From Bacillus sp. FSL K6-3431 (lineage in GTDB: Bacteria > Bacillota > Bacilli > Bacillales > Bacillaceae_C), in contig NZ_JBBOCT010000001.1 in assembly GCF_038002605.1 (NCBI RefSeq), positions 558,001 to 622,000 of the forward strand: a stretch of 64,000 nt of DNA. Reading direction: 5' to 3'. The notes beneath the pieces are model-generated. The model saw nothing but the letters and a program-made list of their open reading frames with translations. It was not told the DNA's origin and ran no database searches. How positions within the stretch are numbered: the stretch's first letter is position 1; every line of letters starts with the position of its first letter. The translations under genes were made by a program, and so were the position numbers. This document shows, one piece after another, positions 37,701-46,557 of this stretch.

Positions 37701-38098
37701 TTTTTATCACCCTTTCAGAGGCTATATATAAATAGACGTTTAACTAATGGAAATAGTTTCACCATACTAACAATCTCTATATTAATTATTACGAAAAGAG
37801 ATGATTATCAAATCTAAACATAAGACTATTTTTACTACAGTAATCAAGTATACTGCGTTTTCCTTAATCTTTCCCCGCAAATTCTACTATCCAAACATAT
37901 AAAAGATAAAAAACATGGTTGATCAATAGAATTATTACTAAATAAGACTTACTGGTCTACTAGAAATGATAAGCAAGTCTTATTTCGGTAGCACGGTGCT
38001 ATTTGTTCAATATCTATTAATTGTGATTTTAGAATAAGTCAAATATTTATGTTAATTACTATTGCTAAATGGCGATATTTATACTAAACTCTAAACAG

Positions 38099-38118
38099 GA
38101 GTGATTATCATTCTCAAT
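38099..38118 (+). promoter_or_regulatory. Fur box upstream of the siderophore-uptake genes
   Basis: GAGTGATTATCATTCTCAAT. Its reverse complement matches the Fur box at 41584 almost base for base (TGAGAATGAT-ATCA core). Iron-repressed transcription of the binding protein and permease is expected. The rest of 37701-38160 shows no gene. Confidence 0.7.
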
Positions 38119-38160
38119 TAAAGTGTAAATGTATATAGAACCATAAGGAGGGAAGTAATT

Positions 38161-38202
38161 ATGATGATGCTGCATAATTGCCTAGTGCGGAACACATCAT
38201 AA
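38161..38202 (+). CDS. Possible 13-residue leader peptide or small protein
   Basis: MMMLHNCLVRNTS, with AAGGAGGG 8 bases before the first ATG. It lies between the Fur box and the binding protein gene, so it should be made under iron limitation. No similarity is recognised. It may be a regulatory leader or a chance frame. Confidence 0.35.
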   Translation: MMMLHNCLVRNTS

Positions 38203-38267
38203 TAGAGAACTAGATTATATTTATCGAAGAAATGAGAAAGAATTATACATAAAAGGAGAAAGTGAAC

Positions 38268-39239
38268 ATGAGGAAGTTATTTATTTTAGTCATTGCTATG
38301 TTATTTGCTTTAACAGCATGTGCCGAAAAAGGGCAAGTTGTTAAGGATGATAGTGGAAGTAAAATGGACGAAAAAATTGAAATAAAACACGCTCTAGGTA
38401 CAGAAACCTTTGATAAAGCACCAGAACGTGTAGTTGCATTGGAATGGAATTATGTGGAGGAACTACTTGCCTTGGATATTCAGCCAGTGGGAGTTGCGGA
38501 TATCGAAGGTTTTAATAAATGGGTTAAAATTGATAAACAGCTAGACGATGATGTAGTCGATGTCGGCACGCGACAAGAACCCAATTTAGAAGAAATTGCA
38601 AAGCTTAAACCAGATGCAATTATTACACTCGCTAATAATCATGAGAGTATAAAGAATGATTTAGAAAAAATCGCTCCTACAATTTTTTATGATACAACAT
38701 CTAAAAAAGCGTCTAAAGATCTTTATCAAACTTCAATAGATTCATTCAAAACTACATCAAAATTATTGCAAAAGGAAAAGGAAGCCGAAGAAGTTATTAG
38801 TCAATTGGAAGATAAGTATGCTAAAGCGAAAAATGAAATAGAGGGACTGAATTTAACAACGAAAAACTTTGTCTTTACACAAGCATTTACTGTAAATCAG
38901 GCCCCATCCTTCCGTTTGTTTACTAAGAACTCTATGGTTAGCCATGTGCTAGAAAAAGTAGGTCTTGAAAATCAAATTACAGACAATGAGGATGCGGAAT
39001 GGGGTTTTATTGAAGCCAATATTGAGGGAGTTTCGAAATATCAGGATTCTCTTTTCATTCATGCCGTTCAAAAAGACGATCCACTTTTTGAAAATGTCAA
39101 AAACAATAAAGCTTGGAATGATTTCACCTTTGTAAAGGAAAATCATATCTATGATATTGGCGGTGACACTTGGACTTTTGGCGGAGTTTTATCTGCTAAT
39201 ACACTAGTAAATAATCTGCTTAAAGCTTTAAAACAATAA
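38268..39239 (+). CDS. Iron-siderophore binding lipoprotein
   Basis: A 323-residue class III binding protein of the FecB/FhuD type. The signal peptide ends LTAC, with lipidated Cys19. RVVALEWNYVEELLALDIQPVGVADIEGF and the long helix after DLYQTSIDSFKTTSKLL are characteristic. ATG 38268 is 9 bases after AAAAGGAG; a GTG 6 bases earlier is too close. It would capture a ferric siderophore and pass it to the permease that starts two bases after its stop codon. Confidence 0.9.
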   Translation: MRKLFILVIAMLFALTACAEKGQVVKDDSGSKMDEKIEIKHALGTETFDKAPERVVALEWNYVEELLALDIQPVGVADIEGFNKWVKIDKQLDDDVVDVGTRQEPNLEEIAKLKPDAIITLANNHESIKNDLEKIAPTIFYDTTSKKASKDLYQTSIDSFKTTSKLLQKEKEAEEVISQLEDKYAKAKNEIEGLNLTTKNFVFTQAFTVNQAPSFRLFTKNSMVSHVLEKVGLENQITDNEDAEWGFIEANIEGVSKYQDSLFIHAVQKDDPLFENVKNNKAWNDFTFVKENHIYDIGGDTWTFGGVLSANTLVNNLLKALKQ

Positions 39240-39240
39240 T

Positions 39241-41235
39241 ATGATGAATGACAAATTAAAAATATGGTTGTATATGGTCGGATGTATCATTATATTTTTG
39301 ATTCTCGCATCCATTCACATAAGTCAGGGACAGTCTTCATCAGGTTATTTTTCCTTTTGGCAACAACTTAAGCATAATAACCAGCAAATGAACTTTTTCT
39401 TATATAATCGTTTACCGCGTTTTGCAATAGGTTGTATAGCAGGAGCAGCATTGGCTGTCGCTGGGATGATTATGCAATCTATAACGAAAAATCCGTTAGC
39501 AAGTGCAAGTACATTAGGTATACATTCAGGGGCATATTTTTTTGTTGTAGCTTGTGCGATTTTCTTTCCAAAAGCGAGTGGGAATTTCCCTTTAGTTATT
39601 GCCTTCGGTGGAGGACTTGTAGCGGCAATGCTCGTATGGAGTCTGGTTGGGAAAACACTTGATCCCGTTCGTGTTGCACTAACGGGTTTGATTGTCAGTA
39701 TGTTGTTTTCATCTTTTACTGGAGCCTTGCAACTATTTTACTCCAATGAAGTAGCTGGTTTATTTCTATGGGGGTCTGGCTCACTATTACAATTGGATTG
39801 GTCAGGAGTTCAATTTGCTTGGCCTTGGTTTACTGTAACGATTATTATAGCATTATTGCTAAGCCGTAAATTAGATGTACTGTTGCTTGGGGAAGAGGCG
39901 GCAATAGGTCTCGGAGAGAAAGTTGGAGGCATTAAAGCGCTTGGTTGGATAATCGCCATCTTATTGGCATCTATTACTGTAGCTGTCGTTGGTCCCATTG
40001 GTTTTGTAGGCATCATCGCTCCACATATTGTGCGTTTATTAGGATTCAGACTCCACTTTTCTATGATCCTAGGCAATATTATAGTAGGTGCGACACTGTT
40101 AATCGGCGCAGATGTGCTTGTTCGTCTAATCACTCAAACTCAAGAATTACCAGTTGGAGCAATGACTGCTATTATTGGTGGTCCCTTACTCATCTATTTA
40201 GCTATTAAAATGAGCAAAGGGAAAAGAGAAAAAGCTTCCGCTTTGAATGGACACGACTTTTTCTCCCGGAAATGGCTTGTCGTCCTTTGTATATCATTAA
40301 TTGCATTACTCGTCTTATTCATAAGCGTCTTATTTGGGGGCACAGAGTTTACTCCGATAAATAACATTGTTCAGGAATTAGCACATAATATATATGTATG
40401 GGATTTTCGTGTACCTCGAATACTAGTTAGCTTTCTAGTAGGCATGCTCATGGCAGCAGGAGGTATGATTTTACAATCCGTATTGCGTAATCCTCTGGCC
40501 GATGCTTCTGTACTAGGTGTGACTTCTGGGGCAGGTATGGTAGCGATGATCTTCCTCATTATGTTCCCGGGGATTCCATTCTATTTCATTCCTGTAGGAG
40601 CAATTATCGGTGCTTTGTTGGCGATGGGGATTATATTAATATTCAGTTTTCGTAGCGGTTTTCAACCAATTATGCTTGTATTAATTGGTATATCGATTTC
40701 TGCAATATGCTCGGCCATCATTCAGATACTTGTAGTGAAATCAAAACTGAATGTCACGCAAGCTTTAACATGGTTATCAGGTAGTACATATGGTAGTTCC
40801 TGGGATCACGTACTGATTGCCGCGCTTACTTTGATCTTATTTTTCCCGATTATTTATTATTTTTCAAGAACGTATGATGTACTTTTATTCGGAGATGAAT
40901 TGGCAATTGGCTTTGGTTTAAAAACACAAAAGGTACGTTTGTATATGATTGTCTTAGGTGTTATATTATCGGCAATTAGTGTTGCCATTGTCGGTACAAT
41001 CGGCTTTATTGGATTGTTAGCTCCACATGCAGCTAGGAGAATGGTCGGAATAAAACATCAGCATATATTTCCTGTTACTGTCTTGCTTGGTGGAATTCTT
41101 TTAATTATTGCAGATTTTCTTGGACGTTATCTATTGGCACCGAAAGATGTACCTGCAGGGCTATTGGTTTCCCTTGTAGGAGCACCTTATTTGCTTTATT
41201 TATTAAAGATGACTGGGAAAATATCTGTTAAATAA
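39241..41235 (+). CDS. Fused double-length FecCD-type siderophore permease
   Basis: A 664-residue membrane protein made of two tandem FecCD permease halves (about residues 1-325 and 335-664). Each half repeats the same landmarks: NRLPRFAIGCIAGAALAVAGMIMQSITKNPLA and VPRILVSFLVGMLMAAGGMILQSVLRNPLA near the start, then GPIGFVGIIAPHIVR and GTIGFIGLLAPHAAR near the end. About 18-20 helices are expected. One chain thus forms the whole channel, as in FhuB. The start follows the previous stop by one base with no clear binding site, so translation is probably coupled. Confidence 0.92.
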   Translation: MMNDKLKIWLYMVGCIIIFLILASIHISQGQSSSGYFSFWQQLKHNNQQMNFFLYNRLPRFAIGCIAGAALAVAGMIMQSITKNPLASASTLGIHSGAYFFVVACAIFFPKASGNFPLVIAFGGGLVAAMLVWSLVGKTLDPVRVALTGLIVSMLFSSFTGALQLFYSNEVAGLFLWGSGSLLQLDWSGVQFAWPWFTVTIIIALLLSRKLDVLLLGEEAAIGLGEKVGGIKALGWIIAILLASITVAVVGPIGFVGIIAPHIVRLLGFRLHFSMILGNIIVGATLLIGADVLVRLITQTQELPVGAMTAIIGGPLLIYLAIKMSKGKREKASALNGHDFFSRKWLVVLCISLIALLVLFISVLFGGTEFTPINNIVQELAHNIYVWDFRVPRILVSFLVGMLMAAGGMILQSVLRNPLADASVLGVTSGAGMVAMIFLIMFPGIPFYFIPVGAIIGALLAMGIILIFSFRSGFQPIMLVLIGISISAICSAIIQILVVKSKLNVTQALTWLSGSTYGSSWDHVLIAALTLILFFPIIYYFSRTYDVLLFGDELAIGFGLKTQKVRLYMIVLGVILSAISVAIVGTIGFIGLLAPHAARRMVGIKHQHIFPVTVLLGGILLIIADFLGRYLLAPKDVPAGLLVSLVGAPYLLYLLKMTGKISVK

Positions 41236-41254
41236 TTTGTAATAGCTGTTATAT

Positions 41255-41289
41255 AAAAAATCGACGTTATTTGTTACGTCGATTTTTTT
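41255..41289 (+). terminator. Intrinsic terminator after the permease gene
   Basis: ATCGACGT pairs with ACGTCGAT, followed by seven T. It separates the permease gene from its ATPase gene, which has its own Fur box. Confidence 0.88.
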
Positions 41290-41340
41290 GAAAGCTTTCA
41301 GACATTTTCAGATTAATAGACAAAAAAAGGATGTATAGAT

Positions 41341-41370
41341 CTCTCTACAGTTCTCTACAGTTCTCTACAG
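41341..41370. repeat. Three tandem 10-bp units
   Basis: The unit TTCTCTACAG is present three times in a row (first copy CTCTCTACAG). It lies in the gene-free stretch 41290-41580, where nothing else is evident. Confidence 0.8.
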
Positions 41371-41583
41371 TTCACTAAATACATATTTTAAAATAAAATA
41401 CGATAAAAAAATTAAAAATTAATTATATGACATTCTTGATTTTCGCTATGTTGAAAAAAATAGAGCCAATGGAAAATAACCAAGTATTTGAGATCAAGAC
41501 TGCGTTTTGGGACCTAATTTTATATTTGCAATTGTCAAAGAAAATCATTGAAAACAAATTAAGCATACTGTATACTATTCAAT

Positions 41584-41605
41584 AATGAGAATGATTATCA
41601 TTATT
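41584..41605 (+). promoter_or_regulatory. Fur box of the siderophore ATPase gene
   Basis: The core TGAGAATGATTATCATTATT sits within a wider inverted repeat AATAATGA/TCATTATT (41581-41605). It lies 29 bases before the ATG, so iron-bound Fur would block transcription directly. Confidence 0.82.
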
Positions 41606-41633
41606 GAATTTAATCAAGAAAGGTGATATATAT

Positions 41634-42455
41634 ATGTCAACTCTTACAGTCGACCAAGTTGCAGTTGGTTATTCAAATACAATGATAATAAACGGGCTAA
41701 GTGTTAAGATTCCCGAAAAAAAAATTACAACGATTATCGGTCCAAATGGATGTGGGAAGTCTACATTACTTAAAACGATTGCCCGTATTTTGAAAACACA
41801 AAATGGCGCTGTGTTTTTAGATGGACGCGCCATACAACAGTTACCGACAAGGGAAATTGCGAAAAAAATGGCGATCTTGCCACAGGGTGCAGAAGCACCA
41901 CCGGGCCTTACTATATTTGAATTGGTTTCATACGGAAGATTTCCGCATCAACGAGGATTCGGCACTTTAAAAAAAGAAGATCTAAAGCATATCCATTGGG
42001 CTATTGAAGTTACTGGATTAAAAGAATTGCAGGATCGACCTGTAGAAGCTTTATCAGGAGGACAACGACAGCGTGTATGGATTGCGATGGCTCTTGCACA
42101 GGATACAGAAATTCTTATTTTGGATGAGCCAACGACGTATTTAGATATGGCGCATCAATTGGATATTCTCTTATTGCTTAAACAATTAAATGAGGAAGAA
42201 GGAAAAACGATTGTAATGGTGCTTCACGATTTAAATCACGCTTCGCGTTTTTCACATTATATGATTGCAATGAAAGATGGTGCGATCATTACTGAGGGCT
42301 TGCCTGAGAAAGTAATGACATGCGCAAATCTACAATCTGTATTTGATATTAATGCGACAATGATGGCTTGCCCATTTAGTGAAAATCCTATTTGTCTTTC
42401 TTATCAATTGAATAAAGAAACGGAATGCTTATTGCGAACTGCTGAACAAACATAA
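41634..42455 (+). CDS. Iron-siderophore ABC transporter ATPase
   Basis: A 273-residue FecE/FhuC-type ATPase. Walker A GPNGCGKST, signature LSGGQRQRVW, Walker B ILILDEPTTYLD and the switch histidine VLHDLNH are intact. ATG 41634 follows AAAGGTGAT. It should drive the fused permease upstream, although it is transcribed separately. The short distance to an identical Fur motif supports common control. Confidence 0.92.
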   Translation: MSTLTVDQVAVGYSNTMIINGLSVKIPEKKITTIIGPNGCGKSTLLKTIARILKTQNGAVFLDGRAIQQLPTREIAKKMAILPQGAEAPPGLTIFELVSYGRFPHQRGFGTLKKEDLKHIHWAIEVTGLKELQDRPVEALSGGQRQRVWIAMALAQDTEILILDEPTTYLDMAHQLDILLLLKQLNEEEGKTIVMVLHDLNHASRFSHYMIAMKDGAIITEGLPEKVMTCANLQSVFDINATMMACPFSENPICLSYQLNKETECLLRTAEQT

Positions 42456-42464
42456 GGAGTAACT

Positions 42465-42566
42465 ATGGCAGTTTCATTAAAAACAAAAAACGCCATGAAC
42501 ATATTTATTGAATCACGTCCAATCGAGCCCCCTCATCCTAATCGAAGGCTTAATCGAAATCTATGA
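42465..42566 (+). CDS. Possible 33-residue protein or truncated remnant
   Basis: MAVSLKTKNAMNIFIESRP and a basic, proline-containing tail (PPHPNRRLNRNL). ATG 42465 is 5 bases after AAGGAG and 9 bases after the ATPase stop, so it would share the iron-regulated transcript. The sequence looks like the beginning of a longer lost protein. The rest of 42567-42845 holds the terminator and the ECF-type promoter. Confidence 0.35.
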   Translation: MAVSLKTKNAMNIFIESRPIEPPHPNRRLNRNL

Positions 42567-42686
42567 TAAGTACTTACATAGATTTCGACGCAGTAGATAA
42601 GTTATTATAACCGTGTGTTCTGCTTTGTTCCATTTCAAATCAAAAATGACAAATCACCTAAAGGTTTTGTTGCAAAAATTATATCC

Positions 42687-42733
42687 GGCTCCATGATGCA
42701 AGGGACGCTCTCCCTTGCATCATGGAGCCTTTT
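42687..42733 (+). terminator. Strong terminator hairpin before the ECF-sigma operon
   Basis: Two 19-base arms (42687-42705 and 42711-42729) are exact complements, starting GGCTCCATGATGC, with a 5-base loop. TTTT follows. It isolates the iron genes from the next operon. Confidence 0.85.
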
Positions 42734-42781
42734 AGGTTTAAACCGGAGAAAAAATTAATTTTGAAGAATCTGCGAGATGTG

Positions 42782-42810
42782 TGAAACAAAAATGATTCCT
42801 AGTTCGTGTA
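42782..42810 (+). promoter_or_regulatory. Predicted ECF sigma-dependent promoter
   Basis: TGAAAC (42782-42787), 17 bases, then CGTGTA (42805-42810). This is the AAC...CGT pattern recognised by Bacillus ECF sigma factors such as SigW, SigM and SigY. It lies 36 bases before the first gene of an operon that encodes its own ECF sigma factor. Confidence 0.68.
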
Positions 42811-42845
42811 AGGGATGAAGAAATAGCTATAAGAGGAGAATTTAT

Positions 42846-43721
42846 ATGAATACAGTAAGGATAGATGGATTACAGAAAAACTATCGGAAATTTCAAGCGT
42901 TAAAAGATGTTCATCTGCAAATAGATAAAGGATTATTCGGATTACTTGGACCTAATGGCGCCGGCAAGACGACTTTAATGAAAATTCTTAGTACGATCCT
43001 TCCATTTAAAGATGGAGAAGTAACGATCTATGATTTTGATTTGTTGAAGGAAGGGGACAAGGTTCGTGAAATTCTTGGTTACTTACCGCAAGATTTCCAT
43101 GCTCCTGGACAATTTACCGGGAGAGAATTTTTACATTATGTTAGCTCAATGAAAGGCGTCATTGATAAACAAGATAGAAAAACTCAGGTTGAAAAAGTAC
43201 TAGATGAGGTAAATTTGCTCACACATGCTGATAAAAAAATTAAAAGTTACTCGGGTGGGATGAAAAGAAGACTGGGTATTGCACAAGCATTGCTTGGTCA
43301 TCCAAAATTAATCATCCTCGATGAGCCGACCGCTGGACTGGACCCATCCGAGCGAATTCGCTTCCGTAATGTCATTGAAAAACTGAGTAAAGATTATTCA
43401 ATTATTTTATCGACTCACATTATTAGTGATATTGAATCAAGCTGTGAAAAACTGGCAGTTTTAAATAATGGTCAATTGTTATTTCAAGGGACGACCGCTG
43501 GATTGGCAAAAAAAGCCGAAAATTATGTGTGGGAGTTTCAAGTGCCATATACTGATTATGATATGGTCGAAAAGGAACATTTAATTATTTCAAGTAGAAG
43601 AGAAGCGGGCAATGCTGTCTTTCGCGTCATTGATAAGGAACCTCCACATGAAAATGCAACTGCTATACAGCCTTCGATTGAAGATGGCTATATGGCGGTG
43701 ATCAACGGGGTGATTCAATGA
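42846..43721 (+). CDS. ABC ATPase, first gene of the ECF-sigma operon
   Basis: A 291-residue ATPase. Walker A GPNGAGKTT, signature SYSGGMKRRLGIAQ, Walker B LIILDEPTAGLDP and STHII are intact. The C-terminal domain after residue 210 is an extra beta region common in exporter ATPases. ATG 42846 follows AAGAGGAG. Its TGA overlaps the ATG of the permease-peptidase-like gene. It most likely powers the next two membrane proteins. Confidence 0.9.
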   Translation: MNTVRIDGLQKNYRKFQALKDVHLQIDKGLFGLLGPNGAGKTTLMKILSTILPFKDGEVTIYDFDLLKEGDKVREILGYLPQDFHAPGQFTGREFLHYVSSMKGVIDKQDRKTQVEKVLDEVNLLTHADKKIKSYSGGMKRRLGIAQALLGHPKLIILDEPTAGLDPSERIRFRNVIEKLSKDYSIILSTHIISDIESSCEKLAVLNNGQLLFQGTTAGLAKKAENYVWEFQVPYTDYDMVEKEHLIISSRREAGNAVFRVIDKEPPHENATAIQPSIEDGYMAVINGVIQ

Positions 43722-45859
43722 ACATGATTAACCTTATTTATCGCAATGAACTACTGCAATTATCCCGTAATAAATTTTCAGCCATCCCACTTATTATTAA
43801 TCTACTATGTTGGGGTTATATCATTATCTCATATGAAATACAACCCGTTCATTATGAAGAGCGTGCTGCTGCTTTTTATCAAGGATTTATGTGGATGTTG
43901 ATGCTTAATCTATTAATGAGCGGCTTGTTTGCTGTATATATGGCAAGTAAAGATCGGGAAAATGAATTTGAATCTTTAGTTGTGACCTATCAGGTGAAAA
44001 ACGTCGAATGGATTGTGGGGAAATGGTTGGTCGCACAATTATATGGTCTTGGCATCACCTTCATCACAATACTTGTTCAAGTCAGTTGGCTTGTGATAGG
44101 AAAAATATCTTTTGGAGATTTAGTTAAAAACGTCATCTATGTATTTATTCAAATGGAAGGCGCATTATTTTTACTCATTTCTCTTGGTTTCTTATTTGGC
44201 ATCATATTGAAAAATATGTTTGCCTATATTTTTATTCCGGCTATTTTAGTACTAACTTTAGGAGTTCCCTTTGATTATACAGGTGTTGCATCGACATTTG
44301 ATAATCCGAGATTACACTTATTGACGCCATTCGATTATATGTTTGTTCAATCTCCTTATGAAAGTATGTGGGGAATCGATCGGGTATTTGAAACAACGAT
44401 ATTGCACCAAATCATCGTTTTATTACTCGGGGGCATTTTTATACTTGCGACACTTTTATTATTTCGCTCTAACCGCAGGATACAGAGCGAAAAAAAGATT
44501 GTACCCATATTGATTGCAATACTACTCATACCGACAATTATATTAAGTGGTATTCGTTATGTGCAATATGATCAGGCATTTAAACAATATGTCACAACAG
44601 GGGAGCATTATGTAACTGGATTTGAGGGTAGGGATGAAAAGGCATTATCTGAATGGGAATGGGAAAATTCATATTATGATACATATCTAGATAATAAAAA
44701 ATTTGAGTTTTCAATGGAGCAGACGGATTTATCCGTTCAACTGCAAACAGATAATTCGATAAAGGTCAGGAGTCGATTAACGATTAAGCATAACGGTGAT
44801 GCTCCCGTTAAAGATGTATATCTGACATTACATCAGGCATTAAATGTGACGGAATGCTCCAGCAGTTTAGGTATTACTTGTTCACGTGAAAAGGATTTTA
44901 TTATTGTCCACTTTGATCAGATGATAAAACCAGATGAACAGTTCGACTTAAACTTGGATTATCACGGAAGTATTTTACAATATCGTGATGAAGGCTATGT
45001 GGAGCATGCTTTTATTAAGAATAATAGAGTGTATCTTCCAAAAGAAGCAGGTTGGTATCCACTTATTGGAGAGCGCCAATTGGTGATCGCACGAGAGCAT
45101 AATAATCGTTATGTGCAATTTGAACTAAGGAATGCCAGACTAGTTGAGGATTTTCCTACGGCATTTACTGTTGAAATTTCCCATGAAAATAGTAAACTGC
45201 CACTTGCTCTGACGATTCCTGAAGTAGAAGCTGGCATCTTTCAAGGAACTTCACAATATGGTTTGTCTTTAGTTGGAGGAACTTTGAAAGAAGTGCAGGT
45301 TGATCAAATTCGATTGGTTGGTCATCCGGAAGTTCTCAACGGTGCTAAAAAAGTGATTAAGAAATATCAAGAAGCCTGGAACTTTATTGAAGATTGGCTG
45401 GATATCCCAATGACACCGTCCATCATTTATATATTAAATGATGATCATTATTATCTTACCCGATCTACACCTAGTCAGGATTTTCTTGTTTGGTATGCTG
45501 GAGATCTTAAATATGTGGAGGATTCGATTATTGCCTATAGAGCAGTTGATTATCTAACAAGCGAACATCGAACATGGGATATGGAAAATGATTTGTATTT
45601 ACTGAATCAGGTAATTACGTGGTCGATTTTAAGTGAATTGCAAGATGAGGTTGGTTTTAAGAAATGGTATTCACCAATGCGAGAACCAATGGAAGAAACA
45701 AAGTCGATAGATATTTTAAATGAATATGAAGAACAAGGCATAGACAAGTTTAATGAAGTCGTTAAATTTCTTTACACACAATACGATCAATTTGAAAACA
45801 AGAATGAATTTAAGATAGAAGCTGCTTTACAATTGTACGAAGGAGAAACAGATAAATGA
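43718..45859 (+). CDS. ABC-2-like permease fused to an M1-peptidase-like ectodomain lacking HExxH
   Basis: A 713-residue membrane protein. About seven membrane helices fill residues 20-280. After the last helix an extracytoplasmic region of about 430 residues follows. It starts with a beta-sandwich pattern like the N-terminal domain of M1 aminopeptidases (DLSVQLQTDNSIKVRSRLTIKH). It continues into a helical part (FLVWYAGDLKYVEDSIIAYRAVDYL) that resembles their catalytic domain. No HExxH zinc motif is present; the expected place reads TSEHRTWDME. The domain is therefore probably a non-catalytic binding module. Starts and stops overlap by four bases on both sides. Confidence 0.75.
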   Translation: MNMINLIYRNELLQLSRNKFSAIPLIINLLCWGYIIISYEIQPVHYEERAAAFYQGFMWMLMLNLLMSGLFAVYMASKDRENEFESLVVTYQVKNVEWIVGKWLVAQLYGLGITFITILVQVSWLVIGKISFGDLVKNVIYVFIQMEGALFLLISLGFLFGIILKNMFAYIFIPAILVLTLGVPFDYTGVASTFDNPRLHLLTPFDYMFVQSPYESMWGIDRVFETTILHQIIVLLLGGIFILATLLLFRSNRRIQSEKKIVPILIAILLIPTIILSGIRYVQYDQAFKQYVTTGEHYVTGFEGRDEKALSEWEWENSYYDTYLDNKKFEFSMEQTDLSVQLQTDNSIKVRSRLTIKHNGDAPVKDVYLTLHQALNVTECSSSLGITCSREKDFIIVHFDQMIKPDEQFDLNLDYHGSILQYRDEGYVEHAFIKNNRVYLPKEAGWYPLIGERQLVIAREHNNRYVQFELRNARLVEDFPTAFTVEISHENSKLPLALTIPEVEAGIFQGTSQYGLSLVGGTLKEVQVDQIRLVGHPEVLNGAKKVIKKYQEAWNFIEDWLDIPMTPSIIYILNDDHYYLTRSTPSQDFLVWYAGDLKYVEDSIIAYRAVDYLTSEHRTWDMENDLYLLNQVITWSILSELQDEVGFKKWYSPMREPMEETKSIDILNEYEEQGIDKFNEVVKFLYTQYDQFENKNEFKIEAALQLYEGETDK

Positions 45860-46539
45860 GCGGATTTTCGATTAGACAAAGGCTTTTTCTGAAAATATGG
45901 TTTACATCGTTCTATTCAATTTTGGTGATGTTACTTATTCCGATTGCAGCGTATGTTATCAATAGTTCGGGATCGTATACAATTGAAGAGTTATCTAGCA
46001 TAATTTATGAAGAAGCAGCGCCAATCTGGTTTGTGCTTATATTGCAATGGTGTTTTTCGATTGATTTTGATTCGAAATTTTATCATCAATTGATGACATA
46101 TCCTGTTTCTAGATGGAAATTCATTATGGAAAGATTCCTATTTTCAGCTTTCATTTTTATTGGTTTATTAAGTGTGGTAACACTCGTTTTAACACCGACT
46201 ATGGGAGTTTTTGTATGGCAAGGCTTAGCCTTTACGATTCCAGTATACATAGCAATTGTTGGATTTGTAGTCGCAGGTACGGTGATTGGAAAACATTCAA
46301 TTGGCGGTTTATTGGCTGGGATTCTTTTTTGGATGATTTCAGAATTTAGCGGTATATTTTTGGGAGATCTAAATGTGATTTTACTTAAATATGGCAGTGT
46401 GTATACATTTGTTCATGGTGAGAGTGCTTTGTTTGCGGTTGAAAATCATTGGATTTTTTACAATCGATTATTTTATATGGGGATTGGCGTACTACTTATT
46501 GGATTAGCGATGTTACAATTAAATCGAAAAACTGTTTAG
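45856..46539 (+). CDS. ABC permease-like membrane protein
   Basis: A 227-residue protein with six hydrophobic helices. It starts MSGFSIRQRLFLKIWFTSFYS; the segment HQLMTYPVSRWKFIMERFLFSAFIF resembles the cytoplasmic coupling region of ABC-2 permeases. The ATG overlaps the preceding stop (ATGA). It is likely the partner of the permease-peptidase-like protein. No substrate is suggested. Confidence 0.72.
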   Translation: MSGFSIRQRLFLKIWFTSFYSILVMLLIPIAAYVINSSGSYTIEELSSIIYEEAAPIWFVLILQWCFSIDFDSKFYHQLMTYPVSRWKFIMERFLFSAFIFIGLLSVVTLVLTPTMGVFVWQGLAFTIPVYIAIVGFVVAGTVIGKHSIGGLLAGILFWMISEFSGIFLGDLNVILLKYGSVYTFVHGESALFAVENHWIFYNRLFYMGIGVLLIGLAMLQLNRKTV

Positions 46540-46557
46540 AAATTCGGAGGGGACGGA

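Noticed and set aside
37795..37812. Fur box upstream of the secreted protein gene at 37.1 kb
   Set aside because: Only one half (ATGATTATCA) fits; the other half does not match the two good Fur boxes in this window.
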